A stretch of DNA of 64,000 nucleotides, taken from assembly GCA_030272585.1 (NCBI GenBank), contig BSYQ01000011.1:3596001-3660000 (forward strand), given 5' to 3'. The notes beneath the pieces were generated by a model. It worked only from the letters and a program-made list of their open reading frames with translations. It was not told the DNA's origin and ran no database searches. Shown here piece by piece: positions 34,687 to 45,149 of this stretch. Source of the stretch: Bryopsis sp. KO-2023. Lineage: Eukaryota > Chlorophyta > Ulvophyceae > Bryopsidales > Bryopsidaceae. Within the stretch, counting starts at the first letter, position 1. The number at the start of each line of letters is the position of its first letter. Position numbers and translations under genes: made by a program.

Positions 34687-34828
34687 GTGGTTCCGTCGCC
34701 GGGACACGATTTTTCTGTCTCTCCTCCACACAACGCCACGTCCGAACGGGTGTTTGTCTATCCGTGTTGCCATTCTGCCTATCGCCGCCATAGTCAAACG
34801 CTGATAACCGTCACTCAGCCGCCACCAG

Positions 34829-37800
34829 TTGTTACGCGGTACACCGCCGCCATCATTCATCAAGAACGCTCACAAAGTCGTTGTGGCATCACGTTCATCA
34901 GAGAGCGAGAGGATACATATCGCCATGCAGACCGACCAACTGAGAGCAGCATTGGAGGGTTTGTCGCCCCCCTTCTTTGATTCCCACTGTGAAGACGTTG
35001 AAACATTTTTGGACGCATATGAGCGTTACATCGCCAGGGTCTATGGCTGGGCTCCTGACAAGGCTGTTACGCAGCTGGAGTATTTTTGTGACCGCATTTA
35101 CAAGGATTGGGTTGCCGAGGTAATATCGAAGGGGACGACAACGGATGCAGACACTGGAACGGTGGTGTTGGACTGGGACCAAGTACGAGAGGCATTCCTC
35201 GATGAAGGGGCAAAGCTGGTTGGAATTCGTGTGAACCATGGACGGCGATTGAGACAATTGCGGCAGCTGGCCAAGGAGACTGTCAAGAGTTATGATACTA
35301 GGTTCGACAGAGTGCTCAAGAAAGCGAAGGATGAAGTTTCGGCCAAAGATCAGATGCACGTGTACGTTCGGGGGCTGCGCAAGGATGTTCGGGACAGAGT
35401 GATCAGCAAAATTCCGGAGACATTGGATGAAGCAAAACGTCATGCGGAGAGGGCAGAAGCCGCCAAGGACTTCAGAGAGACAATCACCGAGTCTATCAGC
35501 GATGAGTCCAGCAAACCCCCAATGCCCAACGAACTAACACAAATCATGGATCAGATGAAACAGTTGACACTCATGGCTAAGCAAGTGCTGACACCCCAGA
35601 CACCTCCAGTTGCACCACAGGGTCCCTCTATGCCACCCAACCAAAGACCAGCTCAGAATGTTCCAGCCACGGGTTCGAACCGTGTACCAGTCGGATCCCC
35701 ACAATATCAGAGCGGACCAAGGAGACCACCAGCGCCCTGCAGACACTGTGGAGGCGATCATTGGAATAACGAATGCCCAAAAAGACCTCCATATCATGTT
35801 CCAGCCAGATATGCACCTGCATGTCCACCTCTCTACACACCAGAACAGAACCCAATGGATGGATCTCACCTATTTCCCAGTGACCCATTGGACGAATTGA
35901 TGCCTTCGGAACCATCTCCACAGCGAGTTGCATTCACTGTTCCGTTGGTCGATGCGATGGTTGGAAAAAGGGCACGGACAGAGCGTGGAGGTGCACGTAA
36001 ACCACGGACCAAGAGCGTGTTGAAACCGGAATGGCGTGACTGGATGATGAACGATGTGCATGTACCGTTGAAGTTGATGCATGGCAATACGAAAAAGCAG
36101 GCATGCACTCAAATGCAGTTAGCGACCAGGGAAATATGGCTGAAACGTCCGGAGATACTGGTGCCGCCACCCGCAGCGCCACCATCAGCACCGAAATCAG
36201 TGCCTACGACTGAACCAGCGCAACCGCAAGGGGACGGAATGGAAGATGTGCAACATGCACGCATGGCATCGACGACTTTGACGCCTATCTCGGGACATGT
36301 GGCTGGGAGGACAATCGACAAGGTGATTTTGGATTCGGGGGCTACCAGGACACTTCTGGACAAGGAATGTGCGCGGCGTTTGTGTTTACTGGAGCATCTG
36401 GGGCCGATTCAATTCCAGATTGAGTTAGCGGACGGCACCATCCATCGCCCATTAGGCATGACTCCAGCCTATGATGTGGGAGTGGCTACAGCAATTGCAA
36501 AAATGCCGGTGTGCATTGTGGATTCCAGGGGGACATATGAATTGCTCTTGGGAATGGACTGGCTCACAGCTGTCAGAGCAACAGCAAAATTCCAGAAGAA
36601 CCAATATCGATTGGGAGGATCTCAGGGGATCACAGTTCAACAGCAAAATCGACAGCTATTTCTGGTTCGAAACAGTGGACATGAGGTGGATGCATTGACG
36701 ATTTCCAGTGATATGTCAGAGACTGACAGTGAGGAGGAGACAGAAGTTGTGGGAACATCTGTGGGGACCAAAACACAGTCAGATGAAGTAACCAAGCCAA
36801 CCACCATTTTCGATTATTGGGATGCATCCACCCCAACTGATTGCTATTCAGCACCAACACAGCTGCCACATGAGACATCCTCCAGTGCATCAGAGATGCC
36901 CACCTATTCCACTCGATATGCTGTGGCACTCAACCACCTCAAGCACATCACAGATTGTGATTGCATGCACCATCAAGCATGCCTATCAGCCAATCACCTG
37001 ACCATCAACAGACAACCAATGGATTCAGCTGGATTAAAGGAACCCATTGCAGATCCAGTACCTCTCATCAACATCTGCCCAGACCTACCAGCAGATTCTC
37101 AGCATGAAATCAGGAAAGTGATTCATGCTTTCCGAGATTGTTTCGCCACCGAGCTCTCGGAACTCGAAATCACCCCCGTGACGACTTTCCACATCGATGT
37201 GCGTCCTGACGCCAAGGCACGGAGATGTCATCGCCTTCGACGCTTCGCACCTGCGGAGCTGAAATTCATCCACGATCATTGCGCCGATCTCGAAGCCGCT
37301 GGCATCATCCGCAAGACGACATGCCACGATTGGATTTCGCCAATCGTCATCGCTCCGAAAAAGGATGGCAAGGGAGGTTGGACGAATTTCCGGTTCTGCA
37401 CCGCCTTCTGTGCATTGAACGATGCCACGATCCCAGACGATTACCCCCTGCCGAGGCCTGACGATTTGCTTGACGGCTTTGCTGGACATGCATTCTACTC
37501 CCAGTTTGATTGCTTCAGCGGCTTCCACTCTGTCGGCGTGCATCCCGATAGTATCGCATACACGGCGTTCCTCGCGCCTCAAGGCACCTACGTGTGGGTC
37601 ACCATGCCATTCGGGCTGCGAAATGCACCGAGCTGCTTCATGCGGCTCATGGATTCGGTGATGGCTGGATTACCGCGGAGTGCGACATTCATTGACGACA
37701 TGGGCCTGGGAGATCCGGATGTAGCCTCGATCCCAGGGCATCTGGCAGAGCTTTTCACAAGGATCCGTTCCGCACGATTGAAACTCAAACCGACGAAGTG

Positions 37801-40018
37801 TTCCGTGGGATTCCGGAGCATCGAATTCATTGGGCACAGGGTTTCGAAAGAGGGTTTGCATATGCATGAAGCAAAGATTGCCAAACTGATGGATTGCATG
37901 CGTCCGACTACCAAAAAGGCGCTGCATTCGTTCGTGGGACTCGGCTCCTACTATCGGAGATTTCTCAAAGGATTCGCGCAACTAGCACGACCTTTGCATC
38001 GTCTGATCGCGGAGTCGTCAGATGCTGACGATTTGGTCTGGAATGTTGAATGTGATCAGAGCTTTCAGGGGATCAAGGCGGCGATTAAGCAAAACGTTGT
38101 GCTGGCGGTTCCGGTTGTCGGAATCCCGTTCATCGTGGATACAGATGCGTCGGATTATGCTATAGGGGGCGTTCTCAGCCAGGTGATCGAAGGAGAAGAG
38201 AGGCCCATTTATTTTTACAGCAGAGTGCTAACGGCGGCCGAACGCAACTATTCGGTTACAGAGAAAGAGGGCGTCGGGATGATTTCCAGCATCCAACACT
38301 TTCGCCCATACATCCTGGGCGAGCACATCACGATTCGGACCGATCATGCACCGCTCTGTGCATTGATGCGAAAATCGGACCTCACGGGACGTCTCGCGCG
38401 CTGGCAGGCGTTACTCTTTGAGTTTCCAGACTGCACCTGGGTAACGCGCAGTGGAGTGAAGCATCAGAATGCGGATGCGCTGAGTCGTTTGCAGCCGGCG
38501 ATGTTGGGATGTGCATGTGGATCAGAGTCGTCAACTGACGTCTCAACAATCCAAAAAAAGAATGAGGATATGGAGTCAGTAATGGGGCAAGCTGGAACTG
38601 AGGAGGATTTGGAGATCCTTGTGGAGCCAGTTGGGACCTCTCAGACTGGAGGTGTTTGTTTGAATGTGTGTGATGCATCAGGTGTTGTTCCAGATGTGGT
38701 CAGTGGCCATGTGGTTGGAGTGCTTGGTGGGCCAGTTCAGGGGAATGCCAATAGGCAGATTCGAGACAACGACCTCCCGGCTGTACGCAAAACAAGTGAA
38801 CCACAACACCCCCAGGTGTCCAATGACTCGCTCGCGATTGTCTCCGGCAGAATGGGGATTACATGGACCACCCCCACATGGTATCAACAGGTCATGGAAC
38901 AAATGCACTTACCAGAAGATCAGCAAGTGCCTGAGGTCAAGCAATTCAAACTGATGTTTGATGTGCTTTTGCGATGTGATCCGGATGGAGTTTACAAAAT
39001 GTGTATTGCACCTGAACATGTGCATAACACGATTGCTGCAGCCCATAACGTGGGTCATTTTGCAGCCCAATCGACATTGATGAAGTTAAGAGAAGGATGC
39101 TGGTGGCCACAGATGTACTCAGATGTACATGCTTTTGTCAGAAAATGCCACAGTTGTCAACTACATTCTCCAGTGCCACAGAAGGGATCATATCAGCCAA
39201 TGACAACAGTCCAACCATGGGATGTCATCCAAGTTGATTTTACGATGGGCTTGCCGGAAAACTCATTGAATCGACAAGCAATCATTACGGCAGTCGATTG
39301 TTTCAGCGGATTCATCATCGCGGAATCGACGAACGATCTAACAGCTCGAACGGCGGCGGAGTTTTTGTTACGAAGGGTGATTTTGCTGTTCGGTGTGCCA
39401 GGCATGGTATACACAGATAACGGCAGCCATTTCAAAGGGGAATTCCAGGACATGCTTTCTGCGATGCATGTCAAGCAGAAATTTTCGACCGCTTATTACG
39501 CCGAGCCACATGGACGAGTGGAACGGGCACACAAACTGCTGCTCGACAGGATGCGCCGTTTTATGACGCCTGACTGGCCACGACATTTGGATGCCGCCGT
39601 TTTCGCTGCAAATGCACGCATGACGGAAGCTTATCCGTTTTCACCGCTGGAGATTCTTTGTGGCATTCGACCGCGTGGGGTGTTTGAACGACAACTGGTT
39701 GACATATTCGAGCGTGTTGGGTTGCAAGGAGACAAAGAGGAAACGGAAGATTTCAGGCGACGACTTTACAGGATGGGAATTGTCAGGGATGCACATGCAG
39801 CACATGCACACAAGGTTTCGGAACGATGGTGTAAGCCGAGGAAGATTGATGTGAACATTGGAGATGAGGTCCTCGTAACGACAGAAAATCGCAGGAAGCT
39901 GGAACCGAAATGGAAGGGTCCATACGTCGTCACATGGGTTGGAGCACATGGTGTGATACAGGCTAACGGAAGGAGGTATCCAAGATTCAGAGTCAAGCCA
40001 TATTTGAGAGCCACATGA
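34829..40018 (+). CDS. gag-pol polyprotein region of gypsy element 2
   Basis: A single frame of 1729 codons. Gag comes first and carries one CCHC knuckle (CRHCGGDHWNNEC, near residue 306). The protease site is VILDSGATRTLL. The RT follows with FDCFSGFHSVGVHP and the catalytic FIDDMGLG. The RNase H has VDTDASDYAIGGVLSQ and TDHAPLCALM. The integrase has the zinc module HNVGHFAAQ...CHSCQ, then QVDFTMGLP, TDNGSHFKGEF and EPHGRVERAHK. The order is that of Ty3/gypsy. The first in-frame ATG near the frame start is at about 34829, and another follows at 34925. Confidence 0.93.
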   Translation: MLRGTPPPSFIKNAHKVVVASRSSESERIHIAMQTDQLRAALEGLSPPFFDSHCEDVETFLDAYERYIARVYGWAPDKAVTQLEYFCDRIYKDWVAEVISKGTTTDADTGTVVLDWDQVREAFLDEGAKLVGIRVNHGRRLRQLRQLAKETVKSYDTRFDRVLKKAKDEVSAKDQMHVYVRGLRKDVRDRVISKIPETLDEAKRHAERAEAAKDFRETITESISDESSKPPMPNELTQIMDQMKQLTLMAKQVLTPQTPPVAPQGPSMPPNQRPAQNVPATGSNRVPVGSPQYQSGPRRPPAPCRHCGGDHWNNECPKRPPYHVPARYAPACPPLYTPEQNPMDGSHLFPSDPLDELMPSEPSPQRVAFTVPLVDAMVGKRARTERGGARKPRTKSVLKPEWRDWMMNDVHVPLKLMHGNTKKQACTQMQLATREIWLKRPEILVPPPAAPPSAPKSVPTTEPAQPQGDGMEDVQHARMASTTLTPISGHVAGRTIDKVILDSGATRTLLDKECARRLCLLEHLGPIQFQIELADGTIHRPLGMTPAYDVGVATAIAKMPVCIVDSRGTYELLLGMDWLTAVRATAKFQKNQYRLGGSQGITVQQQNRQLFLVRNSGHEVDALTISSDMSETDSEEETEVVGTSVGTKTQSDEVTKPTTIFDYWDASTPTDCYSAPTQLPHETSSSASEMPTYSTRYAVALNHLKHITDCDCMHHQACLSANHLTINRQPMDSAGLKEPIADPVPLINICPDLPADSQHEIRKVIHAFRDCFATELSELEITPVTTFHIDVRPDAKARRCHRLRRFAPAELKFIHDHCADLEAAGIIRKTTCHDWISPIVIAPKKDGKGGWTNFRFCTAFCALNDATIPDDYPLPRPDDLLDGFAGHAFYSQFDCFSGFHSVGVHPDSIAYTAFLAPQGTYVWVTMPFGLRNAPSCFMRLMDSVMAGLPRSATFIDDMGLGDPDVASIPGHLAELFTRIRSARLKLKPTKCSVGFRSIEFIGHRVSKEGLHMHEAKIAKLMDCMRPTTKKALHSFVGLGSYYRRFLKGFAQLARPLHRLIAESSDADDLVWNVECDQSFQGIKAAIKQNVVLAVPVVGIPFIVDTDASDYAIGGVLSQVIEGEERPIYFYSRVLTAAERNYSVTEKEGVGMISSIQHFRPYILGEHITIRTDHAPLCALMRKSDLTGRLARWQALLFEFPDCTWVTRSGVKHQNADALSRLQPAMLGCACGSESSTDVSTIQKKNEDMESVMGQAGTEEDLEILVEPVGTSQTGGVCLNVCDASGVVPDVVSGHVVGVLGGPVQGNANRQIRDNDLPAVRKTSEPQHPQVSNDSLAIVSGRMGITWTTPTWYQQVMEQMHLPEDQQVPEVKQFKLMFDVLLRCDPDGVYKMCIAPEHVHNTIAAAHNVGHFAAQSTLMKLREGCWWPQMYSDVHAFVRKCHSCQLHSPVPQKGSYQPMTTVQPWDVIQVDFTMGLPENSLNRQAIITAVDCFSGFIIAESTNDLTARTAAEFLLRRVILLFGVPGMVYTDNGSHFKGEFQDMLSAMHVKQKFSTAYYAEPHGRVERAHKLLLDRMRRFMTPDWPRHLDAAVFAANARMTEAYPFSPLEILCGIRPRGVFERQLVDIFERVGLQGDKEETEDFRRRLYRMGIVRDAHAAHAHKVSERWCKPRKIDVNIGDEVLVTTENRRKLEPKWKGPYVVTWVGAHGVIQANGRRYPRFRVKPYLRAT

Positions 40019-40132
40019 TTTGGGGAGCAAGTAGCTGGAAAAGGGTGGAGTGAGTACAAACTGAGTCATGGGTGATTTTCTGTTTGAGTTTGAGATGCGC
40101 TCGAGGTCGAGCTCAAAAAAGTTTGCAGCCTC

Positions 40133-40342
40133 TGTTACATGGATGGTGGAGATGTGGGTAGATTGACAAGGGAATTCTGTTGGTTAGCATGTTTGCATGT
40201 CGGTCAGCAGTTGGGAAACAGTTCAGTGGGAGTTAGCCAGGGCTGCACTTAGGAACTGAGACACTTTCATTCAAACGCATCATCCCACAGAGTGTAATCC
40301 ACATCAAGGTTGAACAGAATCGTGGCAAGAACCTGTGTTTTA
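40133..40342 (+). repeat. 3' LTR of gypsy element 2
   Basis: The second copy of the 210-bp repeat, followed by the CAGGC duplication and the right half of the split TIR element. Confidence 0.93.
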
Positions 40343-40674
40343 CAGGCCACACTAATTCATGGAAAACCGAAACGTTAACTAGAAGTGTAGATTTCGGAAA
40401 TAGTGTGGCCCACACTATTTTCTGTTTTCTAAAATTTCTGCCGTACACGGAAATAGTGTAGGCTACACTAAATACGATGAAGGGTGTAGATGAAAAGAAT
40501 TGTGCCTGGAGGATGATCTTTTGTTGTGTTTAGTCGGGCGAGCAAGGAGTTTCTGGCGTTCGTTTTGTAAACCGAGACAAAAAAAGGGAGCCAACCTCAG
40601 CCTATTTTTGTTTTTTTTATTCCTTCCCGCCTCCACCTCTGCGTTTTTGAGAGTTCGTCGTTTTCCACGGCGCG

Positions 40675-43386
40675 ATGGAAGGTGGCGAAGAGACTGTGAC
40701 TGAGATTCCCCCTCAAGCAGAAGAGGTCTCTGCGGTCCCCGCCGACGTCATCGACCCGTCGCCCGTCGACGAGGCCGTGGCCGAGGCTGTGGCCGATGCA
40801 TCTCCGGAGATCGAAATGCCGTTCAATCTGGACATTCCGACGCCGGTCGCGGTCGCGTTGGTGGTGGTTATCCTAACGATTCTCGTCGGAAGTAAGATTC
40901 GAACCTGGACAAGGTGTTCAATTTTCTTCGCTTTCTTTATGTTCATTGGGTTTCGGAAGCGCTTCTTTCCACCATGCCAGTCTTGCAAGTTCGGATCCGT
41001 AGTGTTTGGTTTTGAGGTGACCTTTTGCTGTCGTGTTATGAGTGTTTTTTCTTTATTTTCATTCTCCTTTTTCCTTCGATTGCAGCCTGGCTGTCGCGTC
41101 GCTCCAAGAGTCGTGCAAATTCGGTTCTGATCATGGGACCGGTGAACGCTGGCAAAACTACTTTGTTCCTTGAGGTATACCCTCCCCCCCAAAAAAAATT
41201 AAAGATGGAAAAACACCTAAAATAGAAAAGAAAAGTGGTTGGGCACTTTGCAAATTCAAACACCTGAGTAGAGGAAACTTTGAAGGATATTTTTTTCTTT
41301 GTTTTTTAGAAATGCCACCAGCTAACCACAAAGCGACGAAATAGAAATCGTGATTAATTTTGCATTCCACATTCAAGCAAAAACGAAGCTGGAATTCATT
41401 TTTTGATTAATTAATGAATGAATAAATAAACCAGTTATCGTTTTTATGTACGCACACAAACATAAAGCAGTGGTAAATTGTTGGCAGTAGGTGAAACCCA
41501 TATTTTTCAATATTTTTCTCAGTGTGTGTGTGTGTGTATCTATTTGGATTTTATTGCAGCTTAAGGAAGGTGGCCACAGGAACGGAACTGTGACTTCAAT
41601 GGAGCAAAACGAAGACACTTTCGTGCCCAACGTAATTGCAAAAAAATAAATATCGAAAAAACAAATTGATATATATATATATATATCCTTTTTTTTCAAA
41701 TTCTCTGAAATTACAAATGTTTTCAAAGCCCCATATTGGCACTCAGGTTTGTATTGTGGATGAGCTACATGGGGGGCTTTTCAACCTCAATGCAATACAT
41801 ACTTTGAAATAAAGGGGAGAAGAAACTGAAGAATAACAAAACAAAAACAGAATAAGATAAAGGAGTGTGTGCGTGTGCCACAGAGGGAGGGTATCAAGAA
41901 GCCGGTGCATTTCGTGGATCTCCCGGGTCATCCTCGACTCATTAACAAATTTGAAAACTACATGGGAGGAACAGTTGGTGTGATTTTCGTTTTGGATGCT
42001 GCTGACTTTTTAGACAACGGAAGGGCCATTGCAGAGTGAGACTTTTTTCTACATTGATTTAACAAATGGCAAATTTTTGATTTTTTGATGTTTTGATTTT
42101 TTTTTTAAATAAAGGCCAGCCGAGACGAAAACAAGAATGAAGAAGAGTGCATGAAGGCTCATCCTTTTTTTTTCTCTCTTTCTTTTCCCAACTATATTGT
42201 TCGTTTTCTGACGGATTCTAAAAACCCTGAGAAAGTTTCGCATCCCCTGCCCATCGTACGAAAACGAATCTTGACGAGATCCTCAACTTGTGTTTTTTCC
42301 ATGTTTCCCCATTTTTTTTCATTATTTTTCCATTATTTTTCCATTTTTTGTTTCTCAGGCAACTTTGGACCGTGATAAGCCATCCTCAATTCTCTTCTCG
42401 ACGAGTTCCGCTGTTGATCGCTTGCAACAAATATGACCTGGGGACGCGAGCACACACAGATGGTTTCATCGAAAAACGTCTGCAAAGGGAAATGTAAGTT
42501 CGCTGTCTCATATTCTTCTTTAACCGCACGGTGGTCAAGTCAAAACGTCAATAAAATAATAAAAATTAATATTACCCAACAGAGACTTGTTTGACCAAAT
42601 ATATGGTGTGGGTTTCCTGCTAGTCAGCCCATCCACCCTTCTCGACTTCGAGCTATGGATTGTCTTATGTTGGGTGAATATATCTATATGCGTTTTTATT
42701 TTTTATTTTTTTTGGGGGGTGGGTTCAATTTCTTTCTTGCTCAGGTATCTAATCTTTTTTTGTTTTTGGCTTTTTTCAATTTGGGGTTTGCAGTGATGAG
42801 GTGAGATCTACGCATTCCAGTTTGGAGGGTGATGCTGGAGCACCTTCTGTTGGGAAAGGAAATGAAGGCTTTTTGTTCCAGCAACTAAAGTCGAAGGTGA
42901 GCACCCTTTTATTGAACATCACACCATCCTTTCTTGTGGATTTAAAAAAAAAAAAACAAAAAAAAAACAGTTAGTTATTGATATAACTGGAGCCCATATC
43001 TGATTCAATGCAAAGCGGACGGGCTGCGTAAGCCTTTCAGCCCTGGTGAAAGAAAAAGAAAAAAAGCAGGTGGAAGAAAAAAAGCAAGATGAGAAGTTTG
43101 GCGTTTGATTTTTGTGGGAAAGGGGAGGGGGGGAGGTTCATAGGGGGGTTTGTATTATCATATTTTGGGGCTGAGTTCCCATCTCACTCAGTTTTCACAA
43201 GAAGAATTAATAAGAATGGCCCAGGAGCAGAAAAAATAAACAGACATCATGATTTTAAAGCCTTTTGTTTTTATGTTTTTACTGTTTTTTTATTTTTGGC
43301 AGGTCGCTATTGCTAAGATTTCGGCAAAACTCGGTGGGAAAGAAGTGGAGCCTGTATACGATTTCATCACCAACTGCGTTAAGTAA
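40675..43386 (+). CDS. SRPRB: signal recognition particle receptor subunit beta
   Basis: Seven exons (40675-40891, 41086-41174, 41560-41631, 41884-42035, 42359-42493, 42794-42896, 43303-43386) join in phase to 283 residues. The protein is the membrane-anchored small GTPase of the ER SRP receptor and holds SRP receptor alpha at the translocon. An acidic N-terminal tail of about 55 residues leads into one transmembrane helix (TPVAVALVVVILTILVG). The GTPase domain follows: P-loop GPVNAGKTTLF, switch-region T in GTVTSM, G3 box DLPGHPRL (the DxPGH form of the Arf/SRPRB group) and G4 box NKYD. The length matches animal SRPRB (about 270). Introns carry hairpin-repeat copies d and e. Confidence 0.92.
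41727..41797 (-). repeat. dispersed hairpin repeat, copy d
   Basis: On the minus strand it reads GCATTGAGGTTGAAAAGCC, CCCCATGTAGCTCATCCAC, then a spacer and GAGTGCCAATATGGGGC. It lies in SRPRB intron 3. Confidence 0.7.
42990..43052 (-). repeat. dispersed hairpin repeat, copy e
   Basis: On the minus strand it reads CACCAGGGCTGAAAGGC, TTACGCAGCCCGTCCGCTTT, then a spacer and CAGATATGGGC. It lies in SRPRB intron 6. Confidence 0.65.
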
Positions 43387-45079
43387 ACTGTTTTGTTTTT
43401 TCTTTTCTTTGGAGGGGGGGAAAAGGGCACATTTTTTCACATAAGATTTTTGGGGGCTTCTAAGAACAGCAACACAGGTTTTTAAAAAAGGAAAAAAAAA
43501 TGTGGGTGCCGATGTCAATACATACACATCGACCGAAGGAAAAAAGAAAGAGAAAAAAAGAGTGAGAGAAAGAGAGTGAGAGACAAAGAAGAGGGATGGG
43601 GGGTCCTCCCCAAAAAAGGGGGGGGGGGAGGGAAAGAAAAAAAATGCAAGAGGGGCGTGGAAGCAAAAAAAACAAAAAAAAAACACCATGTTTGAAAAAC
43701 AGGATGATGCTCTGCATGTGTCTAGAGGGAAATTAAAAAAAAAAAAGGGTCGAAAAAAAAAAAGAAAGAAAGAGAAAAAATGGGGTGAGCTCTGCGTTTA
43801 TGGGTTATGGAGTTGAAAGCCTCTACGTGTTTGATTCCCATGCGTTTCTATTTTTGATGTGGGTGGGAGAAATTTTCCTTTCCTTTGGTCCTTGTTTTCC
43901 TTGTTTTCCTTGCAGAGAAGCTTCCTATCATCATCCAGTCCATATATTTCCTGGGCCCCACCATCCCCCCATTTTTGAAACAAAAAAGGAGAAAAACTGC
44001 CCTTGTTCATTCTTGTTCAATTCCAAACCGTTCCAACCCTAGTCACAGAAGACGTGAAAAAAACCGCATTCAATGCTGTATCGCACCGTTCAACACTATT
44101 AGCAAATTAATGGTTTTGCCTCTCCCACAACACTGCACCATTTCCATTGATCGGTCGAAAAAGATTCCAGATTCCGGATTAGTCCATTCCAAATGAATGG
44201 TGTTGTAGACAGCACAATGCAACCGGGATAACAAACAAACATACATTACATTGTGGAGGAGGATCACCGTTCTTCTTGCAACGCTGACGGGGCTGACGTC
44301 TCTCTTTTCATTGTTTTTTTCTATTTTTGGCTGGTAGTTACTCTTTTTACTCTTTTACTCAGGAATCAGAACGAACAGCTCCGTTGGGAAAAGATGTGCA
44401 TGTATCGTGGGAAGAGTGAGGATCAATTACGGTGGGCGTTACGGACTGAGGTTGGTAGTTCGCCTCTTTCCACTCCAAGAAGGAAAATTTGGCGCTTGGG
44501 CCGTAGAATTCTGTTACATTTGCCAAGGAACGTTCTGTTTCCCTGGAGAAAAAAAAATTGGCACAAGCTGGTTCTGTGTTTTTTTGTCTGACGCCGTTAC
44601 AAAACGCTCACAAAATTCGGTGAAATCCCTTCCCTCCCGCTCCCCAACTACGAACTTCCAAAACGGAATGTTACGCACGTGGGCGCTGCCCTTTCCTTCC
44701 TGCTGCAATACGTAACGAACGTTTTCCTGTGGCCTGTTGCAGAATTACAACGTCCAGATCTCCTCTGAAGTCCAGCGCAAAGCGGTTTGCATTCGCTTAC
44801 AACAAGCAGTAGATCGAAGGTCGAGGCTACAGGGTTAGAGGTGGTCGGTGGCGGAGGGGCTGTTTCTTCCTCTGTTTTTTCAATGAGTTTTTTTTTCATC
44901 CTCCCTCGTTTTACAAATAAACAAGAAAACAACAGGAGTATAAAATTTCATAATCAACATTTTTGAAGCAACGCATGCATGCATGCATTTCCTCCCTGAA
45001 ACACCAATCACAAGGGATTCTGAAGTGGGATCGTGTCACTCCTGTCTATCTCTTTTTTTCCTCGTTCACTCTTTTTCAG
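43387..45079. other. intergenic region SRPRB to TRP-B, no supported gene
   Basis: The stretch holds purine-rich tracts (about 43480-43790), short poly-A/poly-G runs and the presumed promoter and leader of TRP-B. A spliced leader exon of TRP-B probably begins at 45080 after CTCTTTTTCAG. Open frames at 44253-44715 have no recognisable domain and no clear link to TRP-B. Confidence 0.4.
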
Positions 45080-45149
45080 GAAGTGAAAAGCAGGGAGGGA
45101 CTTGGACAAACAAAAAAAACAGCACAAACGCAAAAAGTGGCAAAAAAGA

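Larger units (their letters stand above)
34472..40347 (+). mobile_element. Ty3/gypsy LTR retrotransposon 2, looks whole and recent
   Basis: LTRs of 210 bp at 34477-34686 and 40133-40342 begin TGTTACATGG and end CCTGTGTTTTA. They are identical by eye and flanked by the 5-bp duplication CAGGC (34472-34476, 40343-40347). A TGGTTCCGTCGCCGG stretch right after the left LTR is a likely tRNA primer site. One long gag-pol reading frame fills the interior. No break is seen, so the insertion is very recent. It is only distantly related to gypsy element 1: different LTRs, a single frame and a zinc knuckle. Confidence 0.94.
34417..40486. mobile_element. 199-bp TIR element (Tc1/mariner-like MITE) split by gypsy element 2
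   Basis: The ends read CACCCTCAATCGTATTTAGTG on the left (34417) and, as reverse complement, CACCCTTCATCGTATTTAGTG on the right (ending 40486), with two mismatches in 21. Both ends abut TA, the target of Tc1/mariner-type elements. Without the gypsy insertion and its duplicated CAGGC the element is about 199 bp. Inner palindromes based on AGTGTGG and CCACACT recur. A second, one-ended copy lies at 58351-58508 inside the NOA1-like gene. It must predate gypsy element 2. Confidence 0.75.
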
